A stretch of 64,000 nt of DNA from Epithemia pelagica. Lineage: Eukaryota > Bacillariophyta > Bacillariophyceae > Surirellales > Surirellaceae. Location: NCBI GenBank assembly GCA_946965045.2, contig OX337235.1:1937508-2001507 (forward strand), read 5' to 3'. The translations under genes were made by a program, and so were the position numbers. Shown here piece by piece: positions 41,901 through 50,603 of the stretch. Under the pieces are notes generated by a model. The model did no database searches. It was not told where the DNA came from and worked only from the letters and a program-made list of their open reading frames with translations. Numbering within the stretch: position 1 is the first letter of the stretch; each line of letters opens with the position of its first letter.

Positions 41901-42232
41901 AGGTAGACGTGTTTTCGTTGGGTCACATTTTCTTTCGTCTCATTTGTGGTCATGAACCATGGAACAAACTGGAACCGGGAGGGAAACCGAGCAAGACGGA
42001 TATGTCTCTTGCCGTGCAGCAAGGGAAACTTCCCACCATTCCCCAAGAAATTATGGATTCGACCAATGAAGAGATTGTGGCCATTCGACAAGCCATGCTA
42101 GCTTGCTATGCGGTAGACCCTCGAAAACGACCCAGTGCACAACAAATTACGAATCAACTTCAAAACGAGCTGAATCGGCTTGAACAAAAACAACAGGAAC
42201 AAGAAAGGAAGGCGAGAAAGGAGAATCGGTAG
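38966..42232 (+). CDS. Membrane-anchored protein kinase with variant DFN motif, 1,088 aa
   Basis: ATG start, no introns. Residues 1-460 are low-complexity (S, T, N, Q, P). A helix at about 466-490 (LVRILLWVWTSVGLVSSMAL) follows a basic patch (TTRRLSLVR), and there is no earlier signal peptide. By the positive-inside rule the C-terminal half should lie in the lumen or outside. After a 250-residue linker the kinase domain covers about 790-1,080: lysine in VVLKTLK, glutamate in AMERL, catalytic loop HLDINPAN in place of HRD-x4-N, and NDFNIG in place of DFG. It ends with a WRSPEEAR box and VDVFSLGHIFFRLICG. All catalytic residues (K, E, D, N, D) are kept, so activity is plausible. Five N-x-S/T sites lie in or near the kinase domain. 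DFN kinases are familiar from stramenopile gene families; the substrate is unknown. Confidence 0.82.
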   Translation: MEYDFNPSKNCSHTVSETTTTTTNESSTATSSSSSWSPNNHNHHLYQIGSAETSPSDQQSNQASWQTEFDAGDSAGRRLNPLSPQHHNNNETLEDDDSYFGFMKDEATSKESSPPPHDFWKARAPRTTRPQSTPLTQASTPSPTIPTRRGPNSTEASSSCATTSPASISPISTRASPSNNLSRIYNRYSTTPWSSSNHDESMLSIQENAEARPILSMDEDSILLAGAGEEDPPNNSTASDSFDQHGKGHARIRATLFPDEPISDEPKGQSTTQTGQRGTPEKYIMSDTSMLQDESLTNSSFLENRTSFLANTPDSSYIADPEPQTGNRLSAANISGEANQDASILVGSHDSSCMTMSSLEATTSSHFIRPFDEKEGQERFDHPHRYPEQNVHQVQGWPQDALVSNRRRSRHHLLEQQQQCTETLTVPMGKQHLSASSARSTVPLRRTLTPSSMTTVSAPTTRRLSLVRILLWVWTSVGLVSSMALILYQSTYLDQVTVVHDGQMMRGGPRLVSLPSYRKEERHRDDSVSRVAFSDNTMPLVQLTQILPQKEGDYPSSSTTDSKLTSTFEIERDNQNSNDPMNTPRHPISARLKHVVPPPPNQQFSHHRRHSLETVNKFPLFHHDPARIPIRNTTVGKHSSMFGSLGIWSNHARKPIRHDKPRAVSLDGRSVSFSSSVGYPLVRHSPLELYPAPYTDQTQLYGVLDSDDPRVRETMEQRQPLDNGECVHMKEWQTTFHPSCNEIHSMGLEQLGDATSSAYFHLFGTHGFWRNAWRVDILSSLSNTTSNDPAAGTKFINDTVVLKTLKINHNFEEAHFEHDRVDAVAMERLTASKHVINIFGFCGHSVVTEYATGYSLGKLADKMKKVPLARLRIARNIAEGLADVHGIDPDLTTTNDNPDSNSSTSSVASLVHLDINPANVISVGGTLKLNDFNIGILQRWNVSSINGTQKTPCGFPAQFPNPQWRSPEEARNEQNLTEKVDVFSLGHIFFRLICGHEPWNKLEPGGKPSKTDMSLAVQQGKLPTIPQEIMDSTNEEIVAIRQAMLACYAVDPRKRPSAQQITNQLQNELNRLEQKQQEQERKARKENR

Positions 42233-42599
42233 ACTAAAAAAGGCCGTGTCTCTGGCAATCGAATTGTGACATATTTACTCCTCTCTACTCCTAGTAGCCA
42301 CGGAAGTAAGGCTACAATAGTGAGATAGTCTAGTCTACTCTATGAGATAAAGGTCATAGCCACCATTTGGTGGGGCACGTCCTTCCCCCTCTTTACCCCA
42401 CATTTGCCCCTGATGCCATCAACTCTCCCATCAAAGATCCATCACCATCAGAAAAAAGATCTAACCACTAAAATAATCGAGGTGCCGACTGCCGACTAAC
42501 AAAGCAACCAAAAAGTGTTGGCAGCGCGACCACAAAGTCAAGACAAAAAAGGCTCCAGTGTTTTTGCTTAACAGGTAGATAGGCGCAACTGTGACAACA
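42233..42599. other. Spacer between the kinase and RCC1 genes
   Basis: Contains a CT/TA-rich stretch near 42,270-42,350 and nothing that supports a gene. It holds the kinase 3' untranslated region and the RCC1 promoter. Confidence 0.4.
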
Positions 42600-44981
42600 A
42601 TGAAAGTGTTGCTGTGGGGTCAATTCACCAGACGACGACGCTTCTTGTCGTTGCCACTCAGGCGAGATCCATCATCATCGTCGTCGTCGTTGGGGATCAC
42701 TGGTGCTGACTTTGTTTCGAGCGTACGAGGAAAAAGTATGGTTATTCGAAGCTGTGCCTCCATTCAAAATGAAGTGCCAAACCTAGAGACTTCGCTTGGA
42801 AGAAGGAAGCAAACGACGACAAGAACAAGGACCCTCGTCATCGATTGTCCAAAACGTATTAACAGAAGAAGTAAAAATGATTCGGAGATTGATTTTTCCC
42901 ATCCTCCCAGGAGAATACCAGCGTTGTTATCATCTCGATCGATGTCCTCAAACGCCAGCCACTCTTGGCCACCACAACATAGACCAAAAGACCCACTGCC
43001 GCATCCTCGTTATACGCAACTGCGTTGGTTGTCGTCCCGACAACAACGACCAGCTTCTACAGAAGCGTCTGCAGAACGAGAACAGGACAATTCGCAGCAG
43101 CAGCAACAACAACAACAACAAGAATGGTGGGAAGGTTCAAATGAACAGGAAGAAGGACAGATTGAGCTTCGTTGCAATGTATTTGCCATGGGTGAAAATT
43201 GGACGGGTGCCTTTGGAACAGGCAAGTTAGATCAAGTCGTACGAGGTCACCTGGATGAGACAGACGACGTTGCAGCACCCTTATCTGTTTTTGACGGAAC
43301 CCTGACGGCATCCGTCGACGAGTCGTCCATGGATTCGGTCTCCCCCTCGTATACTAGTTCAGCCTTGGTCGATTTACCGTCCATCAGTGCAGGGTGGGGT
43401 CATTCGGCCATTTGCGCAGGCGATCAGTTGCTTTTGGCCGGACAACCACACGATTGGTACAAATTGCTACGATACAAACGAATACCTCCCTTTTTGGCAA
43501 AGTTGGCGACTCGCTTCGAGGCCATTCCTAAAACTACCATTGGACAAGCCTTGAGTCGAATAATGCGCAACGAAAATGAACGAGAAAACTTTGAAAAACA
43601 AATTAACCAAGAAATGTTGCCTGTGCCCTTGGCACAAGCGCGAGAAAATGTACCAATGGAAGTACAAAAGGTTGACGATACACGAGACCGATGGCACTTA
43701 GCCGAGTACTATTCCTTTATGTATGATTGGACCAACATGCCCTTGCCAGAACCACCCGTTAAGGTTCAATGCAGTGCCGGCTTGTCCGGCGTTTTGGGTA
43801 TATCGGGACGACTCTATGGATTTGGGCAGAATCATTGGGGACAGTGTGGTACGGGGATATTAACAGCCTCAAATATCTGGGTTCCCGAATATCCTGTCGT
43901 CAAATCCATTGCCGACGATGTCGTGGATGACTTTCACTTGAGATTGGGTGATGGAACTTCGTACAACCCCAACAACAACATGGCACTACCGTTAGTTGTC
44001 AAGGCAGAAGAAGAGTATGAACACGACGATCCCTACGATGTTTTGTTCTTGATTGATTTTGCTCTGGGATTACAGCATGGCATCGGATTGGATGCTGCTG
44101 GTCGAGTGTATTGTTGGGGCAAGGCCAAGAATGGACAGTTGGGGCAGTTTCAAATATGGGACGATTCGGCAGCTGCCCTCAGAGTCTCGAAATACGCTAC
44201 CTTGACGGATTATACCATTGCCAGACCAACCTACCACCCACTGGAACCGGTACAACAAGTAGCGGCGGGCATGTTGCATTGTGCAGCCTTGTCCACCGAA
44301 AATCAAGTTTATGTCTGGGGCAAAAACGTATTGCCGCCGCTACCAAGGCAACGAGAAAAGGGTATTCCAGCCTCGGATAGCAAAGTTCCCTTTCAGATAC
44401 CGCGAGAAACCTTACCCGATCGACCCATTGTACAAATTGCCTGTGGATCTCATCACACAGCCATGTTGTTTGACGATGGCTCTGTCTATGCCGTAGGTAT
44501 TACGACCGACACGAGACGTCCAATTGGTTTGGATACCAAAAATGGCATGGGACCAGTCCAACTATTCCCACCCGGTTCAGTGGACGGGGTCCGATATTTT
44601 ACGGCTGATATGGATCGTACTACTCTTATTGGGGAATCCGGTCGTCAACTACTGCAAGCACAATTGTGGCACAATCCTGAACTGCAACGGCAAGCCATAT
44701 TTACACCCACATGGGTGGATAGCTTGTTACAGGAACATCCCCACACGCACATTGAAGAAATTCATCGTAGTTGGGTCCACTCCTTGGTTCTCACCACAAC
44801 ACCACTCTCACCATATTCCTATCCCTATAGCTCGGAAACAGAAGAATCGTCCTCCGAGGACGAAGCAGAATCCAGCAAGGGGCAAGAAAGGGTTCGCTCC
44901 ACACCGCCATCTCCATCCAATCAGGACGAACCAGCTTCGGAGCCACCAAACAAGCCACAAGAACCGTCTGAAAAGCAATGA
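42600..44981 (+). CDS. RCC1-repeat (beta-propeller) protein, probably mitochondrial
   Basis: The frame begins with GTG at 42,591; the first ATG is at 42,600 (793 residues). The N-terminus (MKVLLWGQFTRRRRFLSLPL) is basic, hydrophobic and free of acidic residues, as in a mitochondrial presequence. A glutamine run lies near residue 165. RCC1-type blades follow: SAGWGHSAICAGDQLLLAGQ; LYGFGQNHWGQCGTG; ALGLQHGIGLD then RVYCWGKAKNGQLGQ; VAAGMLHCAALS then VYVWGKN; and IACGSHHTAMLFDDGSVYAVG. The spacing from the first blade to the last is broken by long inserts. Such propellers act as exchange factors for small GTPases or as interaction scaffolds; the mitochondrial relatives assist ribosome assembly. 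The targeting call is inference. The C-terminus is acidic and disordered. Confidence 0.78.
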   Translation: MKVLLWGQFTRRRRFLSLPLRRDPSSSSSSLGITGADFVSSVRGKSMVIRSCASIQNEVPNLETSLGRRKQTTTRTRTLVIDCPKRINRRSKNDSEIDFSHPPRRIPALLSSRSMSSNASHSWPPQHRPKDPLPHPRYTQLRWLSSRQQRPASTEASAEREQDNSQQQQQQQQQEWWEGSNEQEEGQIELRCNVFAMGENWTGAFGTGKLDQVVRGHLDETDDVAAPLSVFDGTLTASVDESSMDSVSPSYTSSALVDLPSISAGWGHSAICAGDQLLLAGQPHDWYKLLRYKRIPPFLAKLATRFEAIPKTTIGQALSRIMRNENERENFEKQINQEMLPVPLAQARENVPMEVQKVDDTRDRWHLAEYYSFMYDWTNMPLPEPPVKVQCSAGLSGVLGISGRLYGFGQNHWGQCGTGILTASNIWVPEYPVVKSIADDVVDDFHLRLGDGTSYNPNNNMALPLVVKAEEEYEHDDPYDVLFLIDFALGLQHGIGLDAAGRVYCWGKAKNGQLGQFQIWDDSAAALRVSKYATLTDYTIARPTYHPLEPVQQVAAGMLHCAALSTENQVYVWGKNVLPPLPRQREKGIPASDSKVPFQIPRETLPDRPIVQIACGSHHTAMLFDDGSVYAVGITTDTRRPIGLDTKNGMGPVQLFPPGSVDGVRYFTADMDRTTLIGESGRQLLQAQLWHNPELQRQAIFTPTWVDSLLQEHPHTHIEEIHRSWVHSLVLTTTPLSPYSYPYSSETEESSSEDEAESSKGQERVRSTPPSPSNQDEPASEPPNKPQEPSEKQ

Positions 44982-45438
44982 CAGATGTTAGAGCAGCCTA
45001 ATGCTGTTACCAATTGTTGCACAACGACACTATGTCGAGTAGTATATCTACCATAATAGAATCATACAATGCAAAGGAACGTGTCCGAATCGTTCTGTTG
45101 TTCTAGATGGTAAAATCATCCTGCTGGCTGTCAACAAAGATGAGTGGGCTAGATGTCAACCTGACAACAAAACCTCATTTTGGTTTTACAAGAACAGCCG
45201 TTGTACGAGAAACCACCATACTACTTGGTCGCCACTCATGTCAAAGCTATTGACACAAGACGAAAGGGATAATTGAAACTCGTCTGTTTCACCTTGACTT
45301 GTGCATTGATGCACAAGTCTTGACCACCCCTCTCTCTAAAAAGACATGCCATCTTTTTAACATGGTGTCGCGCAAACTAACGCCATTGGCAGATACGCGC
45401 AAGGCAATAAAGCTCACTGCTTGGACCATGGTTGGTCT
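44982..45438. other. Intergenic between convergent genes
   Basis: No gene is seen. It contains the 3' untranslated regions of the RCC1 gene and the leftward hydrolase gene. Confidence 0.4.
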
Positions 45439-46593
45439 CTAGGCGTACGATTCGTCGCATATCCGATTGCTGGTTTTGATTTTAGTTTTACCTTGTGGTG
45501 GTGGCATCCAAAATCGTTCATGTGGCCTGTTGGTTTGTTGTCGAAGCATTTGTTCCACCAAGGTAACAATTCGTTGTTTGCTGGATGGTTGTTGAAAAAT
45601 ATGAACATCCTGCAGCATCTCATATCCAATCACTGGTGGAGAAGACTGATTTGAGTGTGTAGCGGAATGATGAGAATGCTGTTGCCATCGTTCGGGATGA
45701 GGGCAAATACTGGAATCCTCACTGGCATGAACCACGTAAATGAGTGGATGATTCGGCATGGTCACGGCAGAAGAAAAAGCAGCATCCAAACTCGAGTCGT
45801 CGGTCCTGTTTGGAGTCGGAAAGGACAAGCTAAGGACTGGATCAGACTGCCATGCCACTTGAGCGACAAGGGTATTGGCAGGTGCCAAGAGCAAGACACG
45901 AATGGGACGACCATTATGATGATCGTCCTTATTGTTGCTATTGTTGTTGTTCTTGTTGTGGACTGGTCCTAGATATCCCGCAGCAATCATATCCACCACA
46001 ACGGCACCACCCCAGCTAAAGGCCACCACGATCGATACATTGTGTTGTCGGAGATATTGTTGGCAAATTTTCATTCCTTCCAGTTTCGAGGATCGGACCA
46101 CCACCACAACCATGACTCGTATCGACACCAGGACAACCACAGCATGCAAGGCAACCTCCAGCCAACCGACTAGAAAGGGAGGGCCTTCCGTGTCCACCAC
46201 CTCGTGATCATTTTTACTGTGGTTCAACCACCACAAATGAGGCCACTGAGCTTGGAGGCGAGGCCGCGACAGGTACCACACATATGCGACAAAGACAGAA
46301 AATAGTATCAGAAATGGAACATTCCAGCACCAGCAACCAAACAAGGGTGGCATGGGAATGCGTGGCTGGACGATGTGTACCTTGTTTCCTCGTCGAAGTC
46401 CAGCTCGCAAGGAGATCAATGGGCCCAGAGACCATCCTTCCACTAGCATGACAACCGGTTGTTCTTCTTCCATACCGTCGTTGTTGACATTCTGGAACCT
46501 TCTTGCTTCAATCCAACGACGACTGGTACCCCTTTCTGGATGGGGAAGAGACAAGGTTGTACGTGTGCGGGCTGGTAAATGAGGAAGAGTCAT
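45439..46593 (-). CDS. Membrane-associated alpha/beta hydrolase-like protein, 384 aa
   Basis: ATG start at 46,593. The nucleophile elbow is VVAFSWGGAVVVD, with Ser193 in the S-x-G-G turn of alpha/beta hydrolases, although the residue two before it is alanine rather than glycine. The following strand is RVLLLAPAN; a candidate acidic residue and histidine lie in VHASEDSSICPHPERW. The opening strand is PVVMLVEGWSLG, where an oxyanion loop would be. Two hydrophobic segments (about 91-108 and 143-166) sit between the first strand and the elbow, an unusual position that suggests membrane attachment of the cap. An asparagine-rich linker (NKNNNNSNNKDD) may be an expanded repeat. Lipase or esterase activity is likely; the substrate is unknown. 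Confidence 0.6.
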   Translation of the reverse strand: MTLPHLPARTRTTLSLPHPERGTSRRWIEARRFQNVNNDGMEEEQPVVMLVEGWSLGPLISLRAGLRRGNKVHIVQPRIPMPPLFGCWCWNVPFLILFSVFVAYVWYLSRPRLQAQWPHLWWLNHSKNDHEVVDTEGPPFLVGWLEVALHAVVVLVSIRVMVVVVVRSSKLEGMKICQQYLRQHNVSIVVAFSWGGAVVVDMIAAGYLGPVHNKNNNNSNNKDDHHNGRPIRVLLLAPANTLVAQVAWQSDPVLSLSFPTPNRTDDSSLDAAFSSAVTMPNHPLIYVVHASEDSSICPHPERWQQHSHHSATHSNQSSPPVIGYEMLQDVHIFQQPSSKQRIVTLVEQMLRQQTNRPHERFWMPPPQGKTKIKTSNRICDESYA

Positions 46594-46713
46594 ACAGTGC
46601 CTACTTTTGTGTTCACCGATCCTTTATTGTCGCCTTTCAGGAGACATGGTCCGAAGTCCGAACGGTCTCTTGGTTGTTTTATTTAGGTTACTGTCTAATC
46701 GATAGTTGGACTC

Positions 46714-49700
46714 CTAAGCGGTCAGTTCACTAAGGAGTGGGGCGGTGTCCATGTTTGGGACGAATTCTGCCATTGGGGCGGGGGAGTATATGGGTGTTAC
46801 CGGCGCAAAGCACGGGGATGCCAAATTTTGCAATTGTGTGGTTCTGATTTTTTGTTTCGATTGGTGTTGTCGGATTGCACCTATGTTGTTGTTGGCGTGA
46901 GTCGCGAGGGCTGAGACGATGGTGTGTCCCAATGAAGCTTTGGCGAAGTGCCCGATGGAATATATGTGGGCTTCTGGGTAGCTGAATTTCTTGGTTTTGG
47001 CGTTGGCTGCCGTGAGAAGATTTGATGGTGCTTCGGTGGATTCTTCGAAGAGTCGGAATGCCGATGGTTGAGGTTTACTTCGTTTTTGGTCCTTGCCGAA
47101 GTACGGGTTTTGCCATGGTGGTGGTTGTGTGGTTGTGAATATATGCGGATGGTATTCTGAGGGGAACAAAAGGCGATCGGCGAAAGAACCGAGTCCTCCA
47201 AGATGATCAACGGTGAAGGGTATCAAGTAAATTCCGTTGTCGAAGAGATGTTTGGCCGTGTCTGGGTCTCTGCAAAACTTAGCTCTTGCCGCTTCTTGAT
47301 GCGTCCTGGAGGCCATTGAGGCAAGTGTGGTGTGGTCGGACGGGTCGAGTAGGGGCTGTGGCTATTGCGGAGGCGGAATTGTGACGTCGATGGCGGCATA
47401 GTTGAAAGGTTTGTTCTTGTGTGGTTTTGAGAGAAGCATGCCGACGTCTGCCGGTCTAATATTTCTGTGATGTTGAGGTGCCAGTCCTGGGGGTTCAATG
47501 TGGACATCGTGTGGTGTGTCCACGGCTTCGGCAGCCGGAGCTATTTGTTTGAGTACATCAAACAAGGTGTCCCGTATTGCGTTGGACAGAGGTGTCTTGG
47601 ATGCTGCCGTGCAAGAAAAAAGGTGGTCTCCCATGGGATCGATTGATTTTGTTTTGGAACAACGGCATTTTTGGGGCCAGTCTTGAGTTGGGTCGTTGAC
47701 AAAAAGTGGGAGTTGTAGTTTGCGTTTGATTGCTGTCCGGAAAATTTGGTTTGTGTACCGGAATTTGGAGGCTGTTAGGGGAAGGGAGAGTGCCATGCTG
47801 GTCAGTGGAGACAACAGAGCTGGAAGGAAAAGCCGTTGGTCTGGATCGGTTTCAACAATCAACCGTGGCAATGTGTGTTCTTGCACGGTGTGTTTAAGGA
47901 GTCGGTTGTGGGTAGTCGGTTCGTATCTCGAAGGTACGAATAGCGACTCTTCCGCATGTTCGTTTGCAAAAAGTGATAATGCTTTTCTGAATTTTGTCAT
48001 GTGTTCGTTTGTGCTGTCTTTCCAGGAAGTGAAATGTCGTTGGTGGACAGCTGGGATTGGGTTTTCTGTAGAAGACGCGAGATGGATTGCTCGGGCTGTT
48101 TGTGTGAGGAAACGTGGGTATGCAGCTGTTGCTGCCTATTGATAGCCCAGGCCCCCTAGTCGTTGGGGCATGGTCGCTATGAGGGTGGAGGTCTCGGTGA
48201 TTTGGTTCTCGTGTAGTGATGTTAGTTTTGCGAGGAATCTGGCGACGAGTTTTTCCGTCCGTTGTGTTGTTGGGCTTGTCCACAGGGTTGTCCTTGGGTC
48301 TTGGTCCGGGTTGGCTAAAAGGATGTCAGATGGCAGCAGGTGCAGAATGGACGAAACCATTCTTGTGTATTTGAAGAGGCTGTGTTTTGTCTGGAGGTCG
48401 TTCAATTGGAGCAAACAGTCCATCTTGTTGTACATATTGTCGAGTTTTTGGTTGATGTATTGTTGCGCAAACGATTGGGACCCGATTGGTTGTCCGAGGA
48501 ATCTTACTCCATGTGTTATTTCCGCTTTTTCAGGGTTGTCGGGTGAGAGAAATTCAAGAGCTTTTTGGAGGTTTCGTTGTTGTTCTGGCTTGAGGTTGTT
48601 GCTTGGCGAGATGCCATTTGTTGAAGTAAGTATGGTTGTTTTGTTTTTGTTGAGGATAATTCCGAGTGGTTTTCCAAGCTCTTCGAAGCGTTGGAGAAAC
48701 CAGAGAAGGTCACAGTGGGGTAAGCAGACCAAAGTATCATCCATGATGGATGCGGTGTGGCCGATTCCTCCCATACCGTCGTCGTGTGAGTCGTGGCTCA
48801 TTTTTCTTTGTTGTGCTCGTTTCGCTTGCTCTTTATTGAGTTTGTTTGTCAACGCCAGGAGGACGAGACAGGAAAAAAGGGGGCTCAAGGGACACCCTTG
48901 AGGAAAGCCCTCTTCTTGGGTAAGGTATCTGGCGTTTTTATTTTCGTCGAAGTACCATTGGTTACACGGGCTGTTTGTCAGCAGGTCAAAAAGGGGGACA
49001 AGTTGTGTTGTGGCTTCGTCCTCCAGCAGTATTTTCTGCGCTTCGGTTCTGCTTACGTTATTGAACATGTTTGTAAGATCAAGCATCACCAGGGCTCTGG
49101 AGGGTGTGTTGTTGTTGTTGTTGTCTGCGTTGTTTGTGTTTTCGCTGTTTGTTTGTCTTTCTATATATTCGTTTACCGCCATGGCGGTGGATTGTGCCAC
49201 GAAATCGACTCCGCCAGGCGTTTGAATGCCGTACTGGCCTCCTTGCAACAAGAGCGGGCGTATTTCATCAGTGAGTTGGACTAAAGCTGCTTTTGCGGCC
49301 ACTCGTCGTATGGCTGTTCTAATGCCGATTGGTCTCAGCCGTTCGAGGTTGTTGATGTCTTTGTGCAGAGCGAGAAAATAATTGCTCGCGAGAATGGTTT
49401 GGATCGTTGGCGGGACCTGTGCTGTGACCACCAATTGGATTATTGATTTAAGTATGGCCGTGTGGCGTCGGGGGACCGGGTTGTTCTGTGTAACGCCATA
49501 GATACCATAGATACGAGAATGTCGGTGCTGGTGGAGAAAGGGCCGGCGGCCGTTCCCGGCTTCATTTGCCGGAGTGCGGTTTCAAACATGTTGTCTTGAA
49601 GCTTGAGGTATTGTGCCGCTGGTGGTGGCATTGTTGTTTGTCCGTGTGACCGAGTTGCTGGTGGCGGCTGTTGTCTTTCTGGGAAAAGTTCCTTTTGGCA

Positions 49701-50603
49701 TTTTTGGATTCGGGGAGGGGTGAGGGTAGCCGGTGGCGTGTTGGTCGTCAATCGTTTGACGGCGGCTCTGTAGTTACCGAGATCGGCCAGTTGTTGCGCC
49801 GAGCGGGTTTTCCATTGTGGGAGTTGGTCTGTTGGTGATGTTTGCTGTTGTTGGCGTCGTTGTTGCCGGTTTTTCTTGTTGTTGTTGTGGTTGGTCAGTT
49901 TGGAAGCGGTGTTGGGTTCCATATGGTTTGGTACAGTTCTTCTATTCTTCCTGCTTTCAGGAGGGACAGCCGGGCGCGGAAGGCGTTGGTGTAAGTTCGG
50001 TGCACTGTGTCTTTGATCGGTGCTAAGAGCAATGGCTCTAGCAAAATCAGCAGCTTCCAGAAAGTGCTGGCGTCGGTGTCATGTTGTTGTGGTCGTTCGT
50101 CTCGGATGACGGCCTGGGTGAGAGGTGGTGTTGCTGCAAGGAGCCATGAGATCACGTTGTTGTATGTGGAGTAGAATTCTGCTCTCAATGGCGGCTTGAG
50201 TTTGTGCCATAAGCTGCGTCGAAAGGGCGGTGGTGTAAGTTGTAGTTGGTGCAGGTAAGCTAGACTTTTCTTCCAGTTGGTTTCTGTCTCTGGTTGTGCA
50301 TGTCGGTAGGTATGTAGGACTAGTTGAGTGTTTGTTTTGGACCTACTATGCTTTTTTGTTACGTGTTGTCTTAGATGGCCTTCCGTTGTGAATATGGCCG
50401 TGGTTGTGTCACAGGTTTGGCATGGATAAAAACCATGCTTGTTGCAGTACGATGGTGTTAAATAATCAGATGGGTGTGTCTCGTTGTGGGCGGTGATCAG
50501 GTGTTCTTTGATAGAAGCGTGGGGGTTGATTGTGAAGCGGCACTTTCCATGGACAGTCTGGGACTGGGCAGTGTCTCGGTGGTGTTGTTGTTGGTTTACT
50601 CAT
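46714..50603 (-). pseudogene. Retrotransposon ORF2: C2H2 fingers, reverse transcriptase, restriction-like endonuclease (broken)
   Basis: The start is ATG at 50,601-50,603, overlapping the ORF1 stop codon by eight bases. The first finger begins CPVPDCPWK, shifts frame near 50,545 and ends HLITAH. The second is CQTCDTTTAIFTTEGHLRQH (50,422-50,350). Further frameshifts lie near 49,920 and 49,485. The RT runs about 49,440-48,140: RALVMLDLTNMFNNVS, QGCPLSPLFSCLVL and the catalytic TASIMDDT near 48,735-48,745. TAG stops interrupt at 48,136 and 47,362, both reachable from CAG by one C-to-T change. The endonuclease has C-x-C ... GDHLFSC, IRPADVG (near 47,450), AAIDVTI (near 47,387) and AARAKF (near 47,284), the PD...D...K layout of R2-type enzymes. 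The C-terminus has PFTVDHLGGLG, shared with copy 1. Confidence 0.82.
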
